Shown: positions 17,521-25,426 of the stretch, in pieces
Layout: every line of letters starts with the position of its first letter
Position numbering within the stretch: position 1 is the first letter of the stretch
DNA from: Demequina zhanjiangensis
Lineage (GTDB): Bacteria > Actinomycetota > Actinomycetes > Actinomycetales > Demequinaceae
Direction of reading: 5' to 3'
Length of the DNA: 64,000 nt
Assembly: GCF_030418315.1 (NCBI RefSeq)
Contig: NZ_JAUHPV010000003.1
Coordinates: 1 to 64,000 of the forward strand
The notes under the pieces: model-generated
Database searches by the model: none
Seen by the model: the letters and a program-made list of their open reading frames with translations, nothing else
What the model was told of the DNA's origin: nothing
Position numbers and translations under genes: made by a program

Positions 17521-18882
17521 TCAGTTGAACAGGGCGTTGACCGACTCGTTGGCGGCCACGAGGGAGTCGGTCCCCGTCGAGCCCGACATGATCGCCTCCA
17601 TGGCGGGCGCCATGATCGCGTTCACGTCCGACTTGAAGTCGGTGATCGGGAACAGGACGGTGGTGCCGGCGTCGACGTGGTCGGTGAAGGCGCTGACGCC
17701 CACTCCGTTCGCCTCGAAGGCGGCGACGGCCTTGTCGGTCGACGTCTTGATCGCGGGGAAGACGACGGCAGCGTCGGCCACCACGTCCTGGCAGTCTGCC
17801 GAGCCGAGGTACTTCACCCAGGCCCACGCGGCGTCGGGGTTGTCGGTGGTGGCGGAGATGTTGTCGGCGAGGCCGTTCAGCATCGACCAGCTCGAGCCGT
17901 CAGGGCCCACAGGCGTCTCGGCGACGGCTGGGGTGAAGGTGTCGCTCGCGGAGCCGAACACGTAGCCGGTCATCCACGAGCCGTTCGGCACGATCGCAGC
18001 CTTGCCGGCGATGAGCTGGTCGGCCCAGCTGATGCCCTCCTGAGCGGCGTACGACGGCATGTAGCCCTTCTCGACGAGCGAGTACCACCAGTCGATGGTC
18101 TCCGCGAAGCGCGGGTCGTCGAAGTGGTACTCCTCCGCCCACGCACCGTCGGTCTGCGTCCAGCCGAGCGAGGCGGTGAGGAACGACCACTGCGTCTGTC
18201 CGTCGGCGCCGCCTGCGCCTTCCATCCAGAGGCCGTAGGTGTCGACGTTGTCCTTGTCGAACCCGGGCTCGTCGCCTCGCACGCCGTTGGCGTCGATCGT
18301 GAGGTGCGCGATCGCCTGCTCGTAGGTGCCGCCGTCGTCGGGGTTCCACGTGAGGCCTGCCATGTCCTCGGCGCTGAGGCCCGCAGCCTCGGCCATCTGC
18401 TCGTTGTAGAACAGCGCGATCGTGTCGAAGTCCTTCGGGAGTCCGTACTGGACGCCGTCCGGGCTCTGCCACAGGTCGACGAGGCCGTCCTGGTAGACGG
18501 ACAGGTCCACGCCGTCGGCCGCGATGTACTCGTCGAGCGGCAGCACCTGGTTGTTCTTCTGGAACTCGGGGTAGTAGGCGACGTGGCTGGTGAACACGTC
18601 GTAGTTCTCACCGGACACGAAGCCGGTGGTGATCTTGCTCCAGTAGTCGTCCCAGCCGATCTGCTCGATGTCGACCGTGTACTGCGGGTTCGCGGCGGAG
18701 AAGTCCGCGGCGCACTGCTGGTACGCGGGCAGCTGGTTGGAGTCCCAGAGGCCGTAGCTGATGGTGGTGGCGTCGCCGCCGCCGCCCTCCGAGGACGAGG
18801 ATCCGTCGTCTCCGCCGGTGCATCCTGCCAGGAGGGCGAGCGATGCGGCCGCGGCGACCGGGGTGATGAGGGACTTCTTCAT
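17521..18882 (-). CDS. Sugar ABC transporter substrate-binding lipoprotein
   Basis: A 453-aa extracellular lipoprotein of the family 1 binding proteins. The signal MKKSLITPVAAAASLALLAG ends in the lipobox LLAGC (Cys21), followed by a Ser/Gly-rich linker and the binding domain (SYGLWDSNQLPAYQ; DYWSKITTGFVSGENYDVFT; DQLIAGKAAIVPNGSW). It should capture alpha-galactosides for the two adjacent permeases, inferred from the linked GH36 gene. GGAG lies about six bases before the ATG. Confidence 0.93.
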   Translation of the reverse strand: MKKSLITPVAAAASLALLAGCTGGDDGSSSSEGGGGDATTISYGLWDSNQLPAYQQCAADFSAANPQYTVDIEQIGWDDYWSKITTGFVSGENYDVFTSHVAYYPEFQKNNQVLPLDEYIAADGVDLSVYQDGLVDLWQSPDGVQYGLPKDFDTIALFYNEQMAEAAGLSAEDMAGLTWNPDDGGTYEQAIAHLTIDANGVRGDEPGFDKDNVDTYGLWMEGAGGADGQTQWSFLTASLGWTQTDGAWAEEYHFDDPRFAETIDWWYSLVEKGYMPSYAAQEGISWADQLIAGKAAIVPNGSWMTGYVFGSASDTFTPAVAETPVGPDGSSWSMLNGLADNISATTDNPDAAWAWVKYLGSADCQDVVADAAVVFPAIKTSTDKAVAAFEANGVGVSAFTDHVDAGTTVLFPITDFKSDVNAIMAPAMEAIMSGSTGTDSLVAANESVNALFN

Positions 18883-18893
18883 TGAGGTCTCCA

Positions 18894-18930
18894 GGTGTGT
18901 GTGATGGGTGGGTGTGTGGGTGGATGGGAA
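18894..18930 (-). other. CA-rich untranslated leader of the binding-protein gene
   Basis: On the minus strand this reads as an almost G-free run of CCCATCCACCC- and CACACA-type units just before the ribosome site of the binding-protein gene, in a 98-bp gap between co-directional genes. Unstructured CA-rich leaders can enhance translation; that effect here is inference. Confidence 0.4.
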
Positions 18931-18980
18931 GGGGATGCGGCGTGTGGGTGGCGCGCCGCGCCGGGAGAGGGCGGGTGGCC

Positions 18981-19919
18981 CTACTTGACCCCGGACGACT
19001 GGATGGATCCGACGATGCGTCGGCCGAAGATGACCACGAGGATGAAGATCGGGACAGCGGCGATGAGGGAGCCGGCCATGAGGCCCGCCCAGTCGGGGCT
19101 GCCCTGCGGGGTCTGGGAGCGGAAGATGCCGAGGCCGACGGTGAGCAGCGTGGACTCGTCCGTCTGGCCGACGAGCAGCGGCCACAGGTAGTCGTTCCAG
19201 TAGAAGATGAACTGCAGGATCGAGATGGTGACGATCTGCGGCATCACGATCGGCAGCGCGATCTGTCGGAAGATGCGCCACTGGCCCGCGCCGTCGATCA
19301 CGGCGGCCTCGATGAAGCTGCGGTTCACTCCGAGGAAGAACTGGCGGAGGAAGAACACGACGAACGGGGAGAAGAACATCGCAGGAAGCGCGATCCCCAG
19401 GTAGGAGTTCAGGAGGCCTAGGTCGCGCACCAGCAGGAAGTTGGGCAGCAGGGTGAACATGCCGGGCACCAGGAGGGCGATCAGGAAGATCGCGAAGACG
19501 GTGTCGCGGCCACGCCACTCGAGCAGGGCGAACGCGTAGGCGGCCATCGCGCTGAGGGCGACCTGGAACACGGTGATCAGCGTGCACACGATGATCGAGT
19601 TGATCAGGTACTGCCCGAAGGCGATGTTGCCCACGGATCCGCCCTCGGCGAGGGCGTCCGCGGTGCTCTGGAGGCCGAGCACGCGCTGGAAGGCGCCGAG
19701 CGTGGGCTCCACCGGCAGCATCGACAGCGGCTCCGAGAACATCGCCCGGTTGTTGCTGAGCGCGGTGCGGAGCATCCAGTAGAAGGGGAACAGCGTCGCG
19801 ACGATGACGAGGACGATCGATGTCCAGCCGACGACCCGTCCGACCGGGCTCGTACGGGGGAGCGGGTCGCCTGAGCCCTTGTTGCGGGACTTGCGGGGCG
19901 TGGGTGCGGAGATGGACAT
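18981..19919 (-). CDS. Sugar ABC transporter permease (MalG-like)
   Basis: A 312-aa inner-membrane subunit with six predicted helices. A basic N-terminus (PTPRKSRNKGSGDPLPRTSP) is followed by the first helix GWTSIVLVIVATLFPFYWML. The ATPase-contacting EAA loop is SFIEAAVIDGAGQWRIFRQI. It ends with the typical MalG-type tail IVGSIQSSGVK. It starts one base before the end of the MalF-like gene and pairs with it; no ATP-binding subunit is encoded nearby. Confidence 0.93.
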   Translation of the reverse strand: MSISAPTPRKSRNKGSGDPLPRTSPVGRVVGWTSIVLVIVATLFPFYWMLRTALSNNRAMFSEPLSMLPVEPTLGAFQRVLGLQSTADALAEGGSVGNIAFGQYLINSIIVCTLITVFQVALSAMAAYAFALLEWRGRDTVFAIFLIALLVPGMFTLLPNFLLVRDLGLLNSYLGIALPAMFFSPFVVFFLRQFFLGVNRSFIEAAVIDGAGQWRIFRQIALPIVMPQIVTISILQFIFYWNDYLWPLLVGQTDESTLLTVGLGIFRSQTPQGSPDWAGLMAGSLIAAVPIFILVVIFGRRIVGSIQSSGVK

Positions 19920-19920
19920 G

Positions 19921-20844
19921 TCAGCGCTCCAGGTCGGACTGGTCGGCGCGGAGGACGCGCATCTGGACGAGCGCGATCACCGCGAGGATGGTCATGAGGA
20001 CGACGGACAGGGCGCTGGCGTAGCCGAAGTCGAACCGGGTGAACGCGCGATCGTAGATGTAGTACGTGATGGCGTTCGTGGCGTCGACCGGCCCACCTTG
20101 GGTGGTGACGGCGATCGTGTCGAAGATCTGGAACGATCCGACGACCGTGACCACCAGCACGAAGGCGAGCACGGGGCGCAGCAGCGGGAGGGTGATGCTG
20201 CGGAAGGTCCGCCACTCACCCGCGCCGTCGACGCTCGCGGCCTCGTAGACGTCCTTGGGGATCGCCTGGAGTCCCGCGAAGATCAGCAACGTCGTGTAGC
20301 CGAGGTGGCGCCACACGTTGACGAGCGCGATGGTGGTCATCGCGATGTTCGCGTCTCCGAAGAACCCGACGCGGTCCAGACCGATCGCATCGAGCACGGA
20401 GTTGATGAGGCCCAGGTTGTAGTCGGCCAGCCAGTACCAGACGAGCGCGACCACGACGTTGGCGATCAGGTACGGCAGCATGACGACGCCGCGGATGACC
20501 ATCGACCGCGTGAAGCGGTGGAGCAGGACCGCGAGCCCGAGGGCGGCGATGGTCTGCACCGTGATGTTGATGACCACGTACTGGAGCGTGACGACCATCG
20601 AGTTCCAGAACACCGGATCGCTCGCGATCGCCTGGTAGTTCTCGAGGCCCACCCAGCTCGGTGCGCTGAGCAGGTTGTAGTCCGTGAAGCTCAGGTACAC
20701 GCCGCGCACGACGGGCCAGGCGAAGAAGACCCCGAAGCCGAGGATGGCGGGGAGCAGGAAGAGCAGTGCTGGGACCGCCTGTCCGCGTCGCGGCCTCGTG
20801 GGCTTGGTGCGACGTGGTGCTGCGGAGAGGGGCATCGTTGCCAC
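19921..20844 (-). CDS. Sugar ABC transporter permease (MalF-like)
   Basis: A 307-aa membrane subunit, first gene of the operon. Helix 1 is LLFLLPAILGFGVFFAWPVV and the EAA loop is VYEAASVDGAGEWRTFRSI. Three starts are possible: GTG 20853 lies inside the ribosome site GGAGGTGATC, GTG 20844 has that site seven bases upstream, and ATG 20835 is too far; 20844 is preferred. A promoter and an inverted repeat lie just upstream. Confidence 0.92.
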   Translation of the reverse strand: MATMPLSAAPRRTKPTRPRRGQAVPALLFLLPAILGFGVFFAWPVVRGVYLSFTDYNLLSAPSWVGLENYQAIASDPVFWNSMVVTLQYVVINITVQTIAALGLAVLLHRFTRSMVIRGVVMLPYLIANVVVALVWYWLADYNLGLINSVLDAIGLDRVGFFGDANIAMTTIALVNVWRHLGYTTLLIFAGLQAIPKDVYEAASVDGAGEWRTFRSITLPLLRPVLAFVLVVTVVGSFQIFDTIAVTTQGGPVDATNAITYYIYDRAFTRFDFGYASALSVVLMTILAVIALVQMRVLRADQSDLER

Positions 20845-20860
20845 TCGGATCACCTCCGAA

Positions 20861-20881
20861 TTACTTTCAAGATGAATGTAA
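20861..20881. promoter_or_regulatory. Likely operator of the alpha-galactoside operon
   Basis: Arms TTACTTTC (20861-20868) and GAATGTAA (20874-20881) form an imperfect 8-5-8 inverted repeat with one mismatch. It covers the predicted -10 box and start site of the leftward operon, so a bound regulator would block transcription. The ROK protein of the same operon is the natural candidate. Confidence 0.6.
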
Positions 20882-20903
20882 CACGACCTGGATTGGGGCG
20901 CAA
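20875..20903 (-). promoter_or_regulatory. Promoter of the alpha-galactoside operon
   Basis: On the minus strand TTGCGC (-35, at 20898-20903) and TACATT (-10, at 20875-20880) are separated by exactly 17 bases. The ribosome site GGAGGTGATC follows about 20 bases later. Confidence 0.5.
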
Positions 20904-20934
20904 GAGGACGGTTTCGACGTCTTTCGATGGTTGA

Positions 20935-20956
20935 TTAAGTGCACAATGAAACTAAA
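20935..20956. promoter_or_regulatory. Second inverted repeat upstream of the operon
   Basis: TTAAGT (20935-20940) and ACTAAA (20951-20956) are inverted with one mismatch around ten bases, in an AT-rich patch about 75 bp upstream of the first operator. It could be an auxiliary site for the ROK protein or serve the divergent Nudix gene. Confidence 0.3.
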
Positions 20957-21036
20957 TGACAGGTGTGAAGTGGACCCCTGAGCGCGGCGGAGGTCGATCC
21001 CAGCTCTGTCCGCGAGCGGTGTCGCGACGCCACGAA

Positions 21037-21071
21037 CACGCAGGTAGGCGCGCCACCGGCACGCAGGTAGG
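21037..21071 (+). repeat. Two direct copies of CACGCAGGTAGG before the Nudix gene
   Basis: CACGCAGGTAGG occurs at 21037-21048 and 21060-21071, 23 bp apart, about two DNA turns. The second copy overlaps the -10 box TAGGTT. Such phasing suits tandem binding of a regulator on one DNA face. Confidence 0.5.
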
Positions 21072-21073
21072 TT
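21068..21073 (+). promoter_or_regulatory. -10 box TAGGTT, leaderless start of Nudix gene
   Basis: TAGGTT ends six bases before ATG 21080 and no ribosome site precedes the ATG. Confidence 0.45.
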
Positions 21074-21079
21074 GGATGC

Positions 21080-21559
21080 ATGCCGACGCCAGACTTCGTC
21101 CTCGCGCTGCGCGAGAAGATCGGACACGACCTGCTGTGGCTCTCGGGGGTCACCGCCGTCGTCCTTCGGGACGCGTCCGGCGGGCGCGAGATCCTGCTCG
21201 TCAAGCGTGCCGACACCGGCGCGTGGACGCCCGTCACGGGGATCATCGACCCGGGCGAGGCGCCCGCCGTCGCCGGAGCGCGCGAGTGCCTCGAGGAGGC
21301 CGACGTGGTGGCCGAGGCGGAGGCGCTCGTGCGGGTGAAGACGCTGCCTCCCATGACGTACGCCAACGGAGACCGCTCGCAGTACCTGGACCTGGTCTTC
21401 CGCTTCCGCTACATCAGCGGAGAGCCCTACCCGGCCGACGGTGAGAACACAGACGCGCGCTGGTTCCCCATCGACGCGATGCCGGAGATGTCGGAGGACA
21501 TGCTCGACAGGGTCCACGCGGCTCTCTCCGGTTCCGACGTCGCCACCTTCGAGACGTGA
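21080..21559 (+). CDS. Nudix hydrolase
   Basis: A 159-aa pyrophosphohydrolase. The Nudix box runs GIIDPGEAPAVAGARECLEE then ADVV: the metal-binding REUxEE residues are present, but the glycine of the final GU pair is replaced by aspartate. Upstream beta strands (VTAVVLRDASGGREILLVKR) and the downstream MTYANGDRSQYLDLVFRFRY fit the fold. Substrate is unpredictable; a nucleoside diphosphate derivative is usual. Its stop overlaps the next gene's GTG, so the two are co-expressed. Confidence 0.92.
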   Translation: MPTPDFVLALREKIGHDLLWLSGVTAVVLRDASGGREILLVKRADTGAWTPVTGIIDPGEAPAVAGARECLEEADVVAEAEALVRVKTLPPMTYANGDRSQYLDLVFRFRYISGEPYPADGENTDARWFPIDAMPEMSEDMLDRVHAALSGSDVATFET

Positions 21560-22236
21560 TCGCGTCCGTCGGCATCGTCGGTGCGGGCAGGATCGGCTGC
21601 GCTCTCGCGCGGCTCGCGCTGGCCGCTGGGTCGGACGTCGTGGTTGCCGGCTCGGGCGACGCCGCCCGCACGGCCGCGACGCTCGCGCTCGAGGCGCCCG
21701 GGGCTCAGGCTGGCACCGTCGCCGAGGCGGCGCGCTGCGACGTCGTGATCCTTGCGATCCCGCTCGGCCGCTACAGCGAGCTCGACTCCGCCGTGTTCGA
21801 CGGTGCGCTCGTCGTGGACGCCATGAACTACTGGTGGGAGCTCGACGGGGCGCGTCCGGACCTGGATGACGCCACCACCTCCACCTCAGAGACGGTCCAG
21901 GCGCACCTCGCGGGCGCTCGCGTGGTGAAGGCGCTCAACCACATGAGCCTGTACGAGCTCGACAACCTCGCCTTCCCCTCCGGGCATCCTGAGCGGCGCG
22001 GCGCCGCCATCGCAGGCGACCGATCCGACGACGTCGCGACCGTGTCGGCTCTCATCGATCGACTCGGCTTCGACCCGGTGCCCGCAGGCGCGCTCGCGGA
22101 CGGAGTGAGGTTCGAGCCCGGGACCGAGATCTTCGGTGCCGACGAGGATGCCGAGGAGATCGCGGACATGCTTGCGCGCTTCTGGGACTCTCAGCGGGGG
22201 AGGGTCGTCGCGCGAGCGCGGGCGTCGGCTCAGTGA
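21556..22236 (+). CDS. NAD(P)-binding, F420-reductase-like protein
   Basis: A 226-aa protein starting with a Rossmann motif, ASVGIVGAGRIGCALARLAL, then VVVAGSGDAART, and the segment VVKALNHMSLYEL that resembles NADPH:F420 oxidoreductases and related dehydrogenases. It probably reduces or oxidises a small partner with NADP; whether F420 is used cannot be told. GTG start overlaps the Nudix stop (GTGA). Its 3' end overlaps the convergent MFS gene by seven bases. Confidence 0.8.
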   Translation: MIASVGIVGAGRIGCALARLALAAGSDVVVAGSGDAARTAATLALEAPGAQAGTVAEAARCDVVILAIPLGRYSELDSAVFDGALVVDAMNYWWELDGARPDLDDATTSTSETVQAHLAGARVVKALNHMSLYELDNLAFPSGHPERRGAAIAGDRSDDVATVSALIDRLGFDPVPAGALADGVRFEPGTEIFGADEDAEEIADMLARFWDSQRGRVVARARASAQ

Positions 22237-23732
22237 CCGACGGGTGCGGGTGCGTCCTCGCTCGTCTCCGGTCGCTGCACGAAGAACGCGAGCACTGCGC
22301 CGATCGCGGCAATCCCTGAGGCGATGAAGAACGCCGCCTGAATGCCTGACGCCTGTGCGGCCTCGGCGGACATCGACCCGTCCGCCATGCCGGACACCGT
22401 GAGCGCGGTCATCACCGAGATGAAGAGCGCGGTGCCCGCGGCCGCGGCGACCTGCTGCAGCGTCGACACCGTCGCGGAACCGTGCGAGTAGAGCTTGCCC
22501 GGGAGTGAGCCGAGGCTCGCAGAGAAGAGCGGCGTGAAGGTCAGTGCGAGGCCCATGCTCATCACGACGTGCGAGGCGAGCATCTCCCACCACTGGCCGT
22601 CGACGCGCGCGGAGAGCGCCATGAGCAGCATCGCCGACGACACGAGGATCGTGCCGGGGATGAGCAGCGGGCGAGGACCGATGCGGTCGTAGAGGCGGCC
22701 GACGAACGGAGCCATGAGGCCGCTGACGAGTCCGCCGGGCAGCAGCATGAGGCCCGAGGCGAGCACCGTCATGCCGAGCACGCCCTGCGTGTAGAGCGGA
22801 AGCAGGATGATCGCGCCGAACAGCGACATCATCGCGGCCGCGAACATCACGACGGCGAGCGAGAAGGTGCGCGTCTTGAACGTCCGGAGGTCCAGCAGCG
22901 CGCGGTCCTCGCGCTGAAGGAGAAGCTGCCGCCAGCCGAAGAGGGCGAGCGCCACGAGTCCTACGGCGAAGGAAGCGTAGGCGAGCGTGTGGTCCTCGCC
23001 CGCGCTCTCGCCCAGCCGACTCAGGCCGAAGACGATGCCGCCGAAGGCGACGGCGGACAGCGGCACCGAGAGAAGGTCGATGCGGGCGTGGCTCGGCTCG
23101 TTGACGGTCTTCATGCGCAGGAAGCCGAGCACGAGCACGGTGATCGCGACGGGCAGCACGGCGACGAACAGGAAGCGCCAGCTCGCGACCGAGAGCACGA
23201 GGCCGGAGACGGTCGGGCCGATCGCCGGTGCCACGGAGATGACGACGGCGATGCTTCCCATGCGTCGTCCGCGCGTGGCCGGCGGCTCGAGCTCCATGAC
23301 GGTCGTCATGAGGAGGGGGAACATGATCGCGGTGCCGGACGCCTGGATCACTCGCGCGACGAGCAGCACCTCGAACCCCGGGGCGATCGCGCCGAGCACG
23401 GTGCCGGCAGTGAAGAGGCCCATGGCCACGAGGTAGAGGCCACGCGTCGGGTACTTCTGCAGCAGGAAGCCCGTGGTCGGGATGACGACGGCCATGGTGA
23501 GCAGGAAGGCGGTGGTGAGCCACTGAGCGTCGCTCGCGGAGATCCCCAGGTCCGTCATGAGGTGGGGGATCGCCACACCCATGATCGTCTCGTTGAGGAT
23601 CACGGTGAACGCCGCGACGATCAGCATCCAGATGACCGTCGTGTTCCGACGCGCCGTCGCTGCCGCATCGAATGCGGGGACGTCATCGATCACGTCGGTG
23701 TCGACGGCGGTGCGGGAGGTGGGCTCGGTCAT
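22230..23732 (-). CDS. EmrB/QacA-type MFS exporter (DHA2)
   Basis: A 500-aa, 14-helix drug:H+ antiporter-type protein. Helix 1 carries VILNETIMGVAIPHLMTDLG, followed by AQWLTTAFLLTMAVVIPTTG; the later segment GRRMGSIAVVISVAPAIGPT carries the DHA2 helix 5 motif GPTVSG. ATG 23732 is chosen because it gives the normal N-terminus; an in-frame ATG at 23789 sits only three bases after a TATATT box (23793-23798), so the transcript would begin inside it. Export of a toxic compound is likely, substrate unknown. Confidence 0.9.
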   Translation of the reverse strand: MTEPTSRTAVDTDVIDDVPAFDAAATARRNTTVIWMLIVAAFTVILNETIMGVAIPHLMTDLGISASDAQWLTTAFLLTMAVVIPTTGFLLQKYPTRGLYLVAMGLFTAGTVLGAIAPGFEVLLVARVIQASGTAIMFPLLMTTVMELEPPATRGRRMGSIAVVISVAPAIGPTVSGLVLSVASWRFLFVAVLPVAITVLVLGFLRMKTVNEPSHARIDLLSVPLSAVAFGGIVFGLSRLGESAGEDHTLAYASFAVGLVALALFGWRQLLLQREDRALLDLRTFKTRTFSLAVVMFAAAMMSLFGAIILLPLYTQGVLGMTVLASGLMLLPGGLVSGLMAPFVGRLYDRIGPRPLLIPGTILVSSAMLLMALSARVDGQWWEMLASHVVMSMGLALTFTPLFSASLGSLPGKLYSHGSATVSTLQQVAAAAGTALFISVMTALTVSGMADGSMSAEAAQASGIQAAFFIASGIAAIGAVLAFFVQRPETSEDAPAPVGH

Positions 23733-23838
23733 GCGGCTGCGTGCGCCTTCCTGGGGAGTGGTGAGGTGCGGATGTCGCGAGGGCGACATTCGAATATACC
23801 TGTCGAAGAGACCAGGCGGAGGCGCCGAGGTGGTGGAC

Positions 23839-24156
23839 TCAGGGCTGAGCGATGCGCGCGCCCGGTACCTCGTGCGTGGAGAGCCAGCGTGCGGTGTAGG
23901 GGCACTGCGGGACGATCACGCGGTCGCGTGCCACCGCATCGCGGACCGCCTCGCCCACGAGCGTGGATCCGAGGCCGCGGCCCTGGTAGTCGTCGTAGAC
24001 CTCGGTGTGGGTGAAGACGGTCTGCTCGTCCTGGTCGACGAACTCTGCGACCCCGGCGAGCGCGCCGTCGACGTGAAGCTCGTAGCGGCCGGACTCGTCG
24101 GAGCGCGTGACCTGGATGGAGTCGGTCGTGGTGTGGGCGTCAGTCGTGTTGCTCAT
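23839..24156 (-). CDS. GNAT-fold N-acetyltransferase-like protein
   Basis: A 105-aa minimal GNAT protein of the YidJ/Gcn5-like single-domain group. It has YELHVDGALAGVAEFVDQD, the strand TVFTHTEVYDDYQGRGLGST containing the acetyl-CoA P-loop QGRGLG, and the group's end VIVPQCPYTARWLSTH. Substrate unknown. It lies downstream of the FMN reductase gene behind a stem-loop. No ribosome site is obvious before the ATG. Confidence 0.85.
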   Translation of the reverse strand: MSNTTDAHTTTDSIQVTRSDESGRYELHVDGALAGVAEFVDQDEQTVFTHTEVYDDYQGRGLGSTLVGEAVRDAVARDRVIVPQCPYTARWLSTHEVPGARIAQP

Positions 24157-24180
24157 GATCGTGCCAACGTCACGGGCGGC

Positions 24181-24202
24181 GCGGTGCTTCCCGGCGCACC
24201 GC
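24181..24202 (-). terminator. Stem-loop after the monooxygenase operon
   Basis: GCGGTGC (24181-24187) and GCACCGC (24196-24202) pair perfectly around an eight-base loop, 14 bases after the FMN reductase stop. No T-tract. Confidence 0.4.
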
Positions 24203-24215
24203 AGGGGCGTGCGAT

Positions 24216-24926
24216 CTAGGCGGTGCGCGGGTCGAACGGGTCCTCGGAGTCGACGAGCGAACCGCCTGCGGCGAGGCGCATGAGGTCCGTGTCGGTGTCG
24301 ATCCCGAGCTCGCGGCCCGCATCCGACCCGAACGTGTGCTGGTAGCGCTTCCACGACTCGTTCCGCACGGCGCGTGCGAAGCCCGACTCCATCAGCAGCA
24401 CGAGCTCGTGGGCCGCACGGTCGAGGCGGCCGTTGAGCGCGTCGTCGGCCCAGTCCTCGGTCGAGGCGAAGAGGCTCGTCGGCACGGGCAGGGCCCGGAG
24501 GTAGGCGAAGAGCGAGCGCATCTCCTCGTCCACCACGAGCGCGTGACGTGCCGTGCCCGCGGTCGCCGCAAGGGCAACGGGCCTGCCGATCAGCAGGTCG
24601 TTGTCCAGCACCTGGAAGAACGAGGTGAACAGGCCGGAGGCGCCCGCCTTGTACACGGGCGCGGCGGCGATCACGCCGTCGGCCTCGGACAGGGCGTCCA
24701 CGGCGCGCTGGAAGCGAGGGCCGAGCAGCTGGCTCGACAGGGCGGTCGGGAGCTCGGGGAGGAGCTCGCGAAGGTCGACGACGGTCACCGTCGTCTCGCG
24801 GCCTCGCTCCTTCGCCGCGGCGACGACGCGCGAGGTGAGGCGGTCGGCGAGCATGCGGGTGGACGACGGGTCGGAGACGCCGGCGCTGACGACGACGAGG
24901 CGGAAGGCCTCGGTGGTGTCGGTCAT
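24216..24926 (-). CDS. NADPH-dependent FMN reductase, CE1759 type
   Basis: A 236-aa flavodoxin-like reductase that should supply reduced FMN to the luciferase-like monooxygenase of the same operon. It has RLVVVSAGVSDPSSTRMLAD (phosphate-binding loop), AAPVYKAGASGLFTSFFQVL and the family FMN region PVALAATAGTARHALVVDEE. Pairing of a CE1758-type monooxygenase with a CE1759-type reductase is a recognised gene duo in actinobacteria. The ATG overlaps the MarR stop by four bases. Confidence 0.88.
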   Translation of the reverse strand: MTDTTEAFRLVVVSAGVSDPSSTRMLADRLTSRVVAAAKERGRETTVTVVDLRELLPELPTALSSQLLGPRFQRAVDALSEADGVIAAAPVYKAGASGLFTSFFQVLDNDLLIGRPVALAATAGTARHALVVDEEMRSLFAYLRALPVPTSLFASTEDWADDALNGRLDRAAHELVLLMESGFARAVRNESWKRYQHTFGSDAGRELGIDTDTDLMRLAAGGSLVDSEDPFDPRTA

Positions 24927-25426
24927 GAGGGGGCTCCAGGGGTGACGGGGGAGAGCTTGGAGGCGAGGGTCCGCAGCTGGGCGAGCTCGTCGTCCGTGAG
25001 GGCGTCGGTCATCGCCTGGGCGACGGAGCGGCCGTGGACGCGGCCGATGCGACGCTGCACGTCGCGGCCGGCGGCGGTGAGGCTGAGGTGGGAGGCTCGG
25101 GCGTCGGCCGGGTCGGCGCAGCGCGACACGAGACCTCGGTCGACGAGCCTGTCGACCAGGCGGGACAGGCCCGGCTGGCTCAACAGCACGTGGCGACCGA
25201 GCTCGGACAGGCGCTGCGGTCCGTCGCACTTGCTCAGCGTGTAGAGCACGTCGTACTCGCGCATCGAGGCGTCGGACCAGATGTCCTCCTCGGCGAACTC
25301 CCGCATCAGGTGGGAGTAGGCGGTGAGCACTGCCTCCCACGTCTCGTTCGCGAGCCGGGTGCGCGCGGCCCCGACCGGAGCGGTGGGGGCCGCTCCGGTC
25401 GGCGCGGGCGTGGTCTCGGCGGTCAC
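24923..25426 (-). CDS. MarR family transcriptional regulator
   Basis: A 167-aa winged-helix protein lying between the monooxygenase and reductase genes. DNA-binding region: YDVLYTLSKCDGPQRLSELG, VLLSQPGLSRLVDRLVDRGL and the wing SRCADPADARASHLSLTAAG. The N-terminal 20 residues are Ala/Pro/Thr-rich. GTG start overlaps the monooxygenase stop (GTGA). It likely controls its own operon at 26648-26669, releasing on an aromatic or oxidised ligand. Confidence 0.92.
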   Translation of the reverse strand: MTAETTPAPTGAAPTAPVGAARTRLANETWEAVLTAYSHLMREFAEEDIWSDASMREYDVLYTLSKCDGPQRLSELGRHVLLSQPGLSRLVDRLVDRGLVSRCADPADARASHLSLTAAGRDVQRRIGRVHGRSVAQAMTDALTDDELAQLRTLASKLSPVTPGAPS

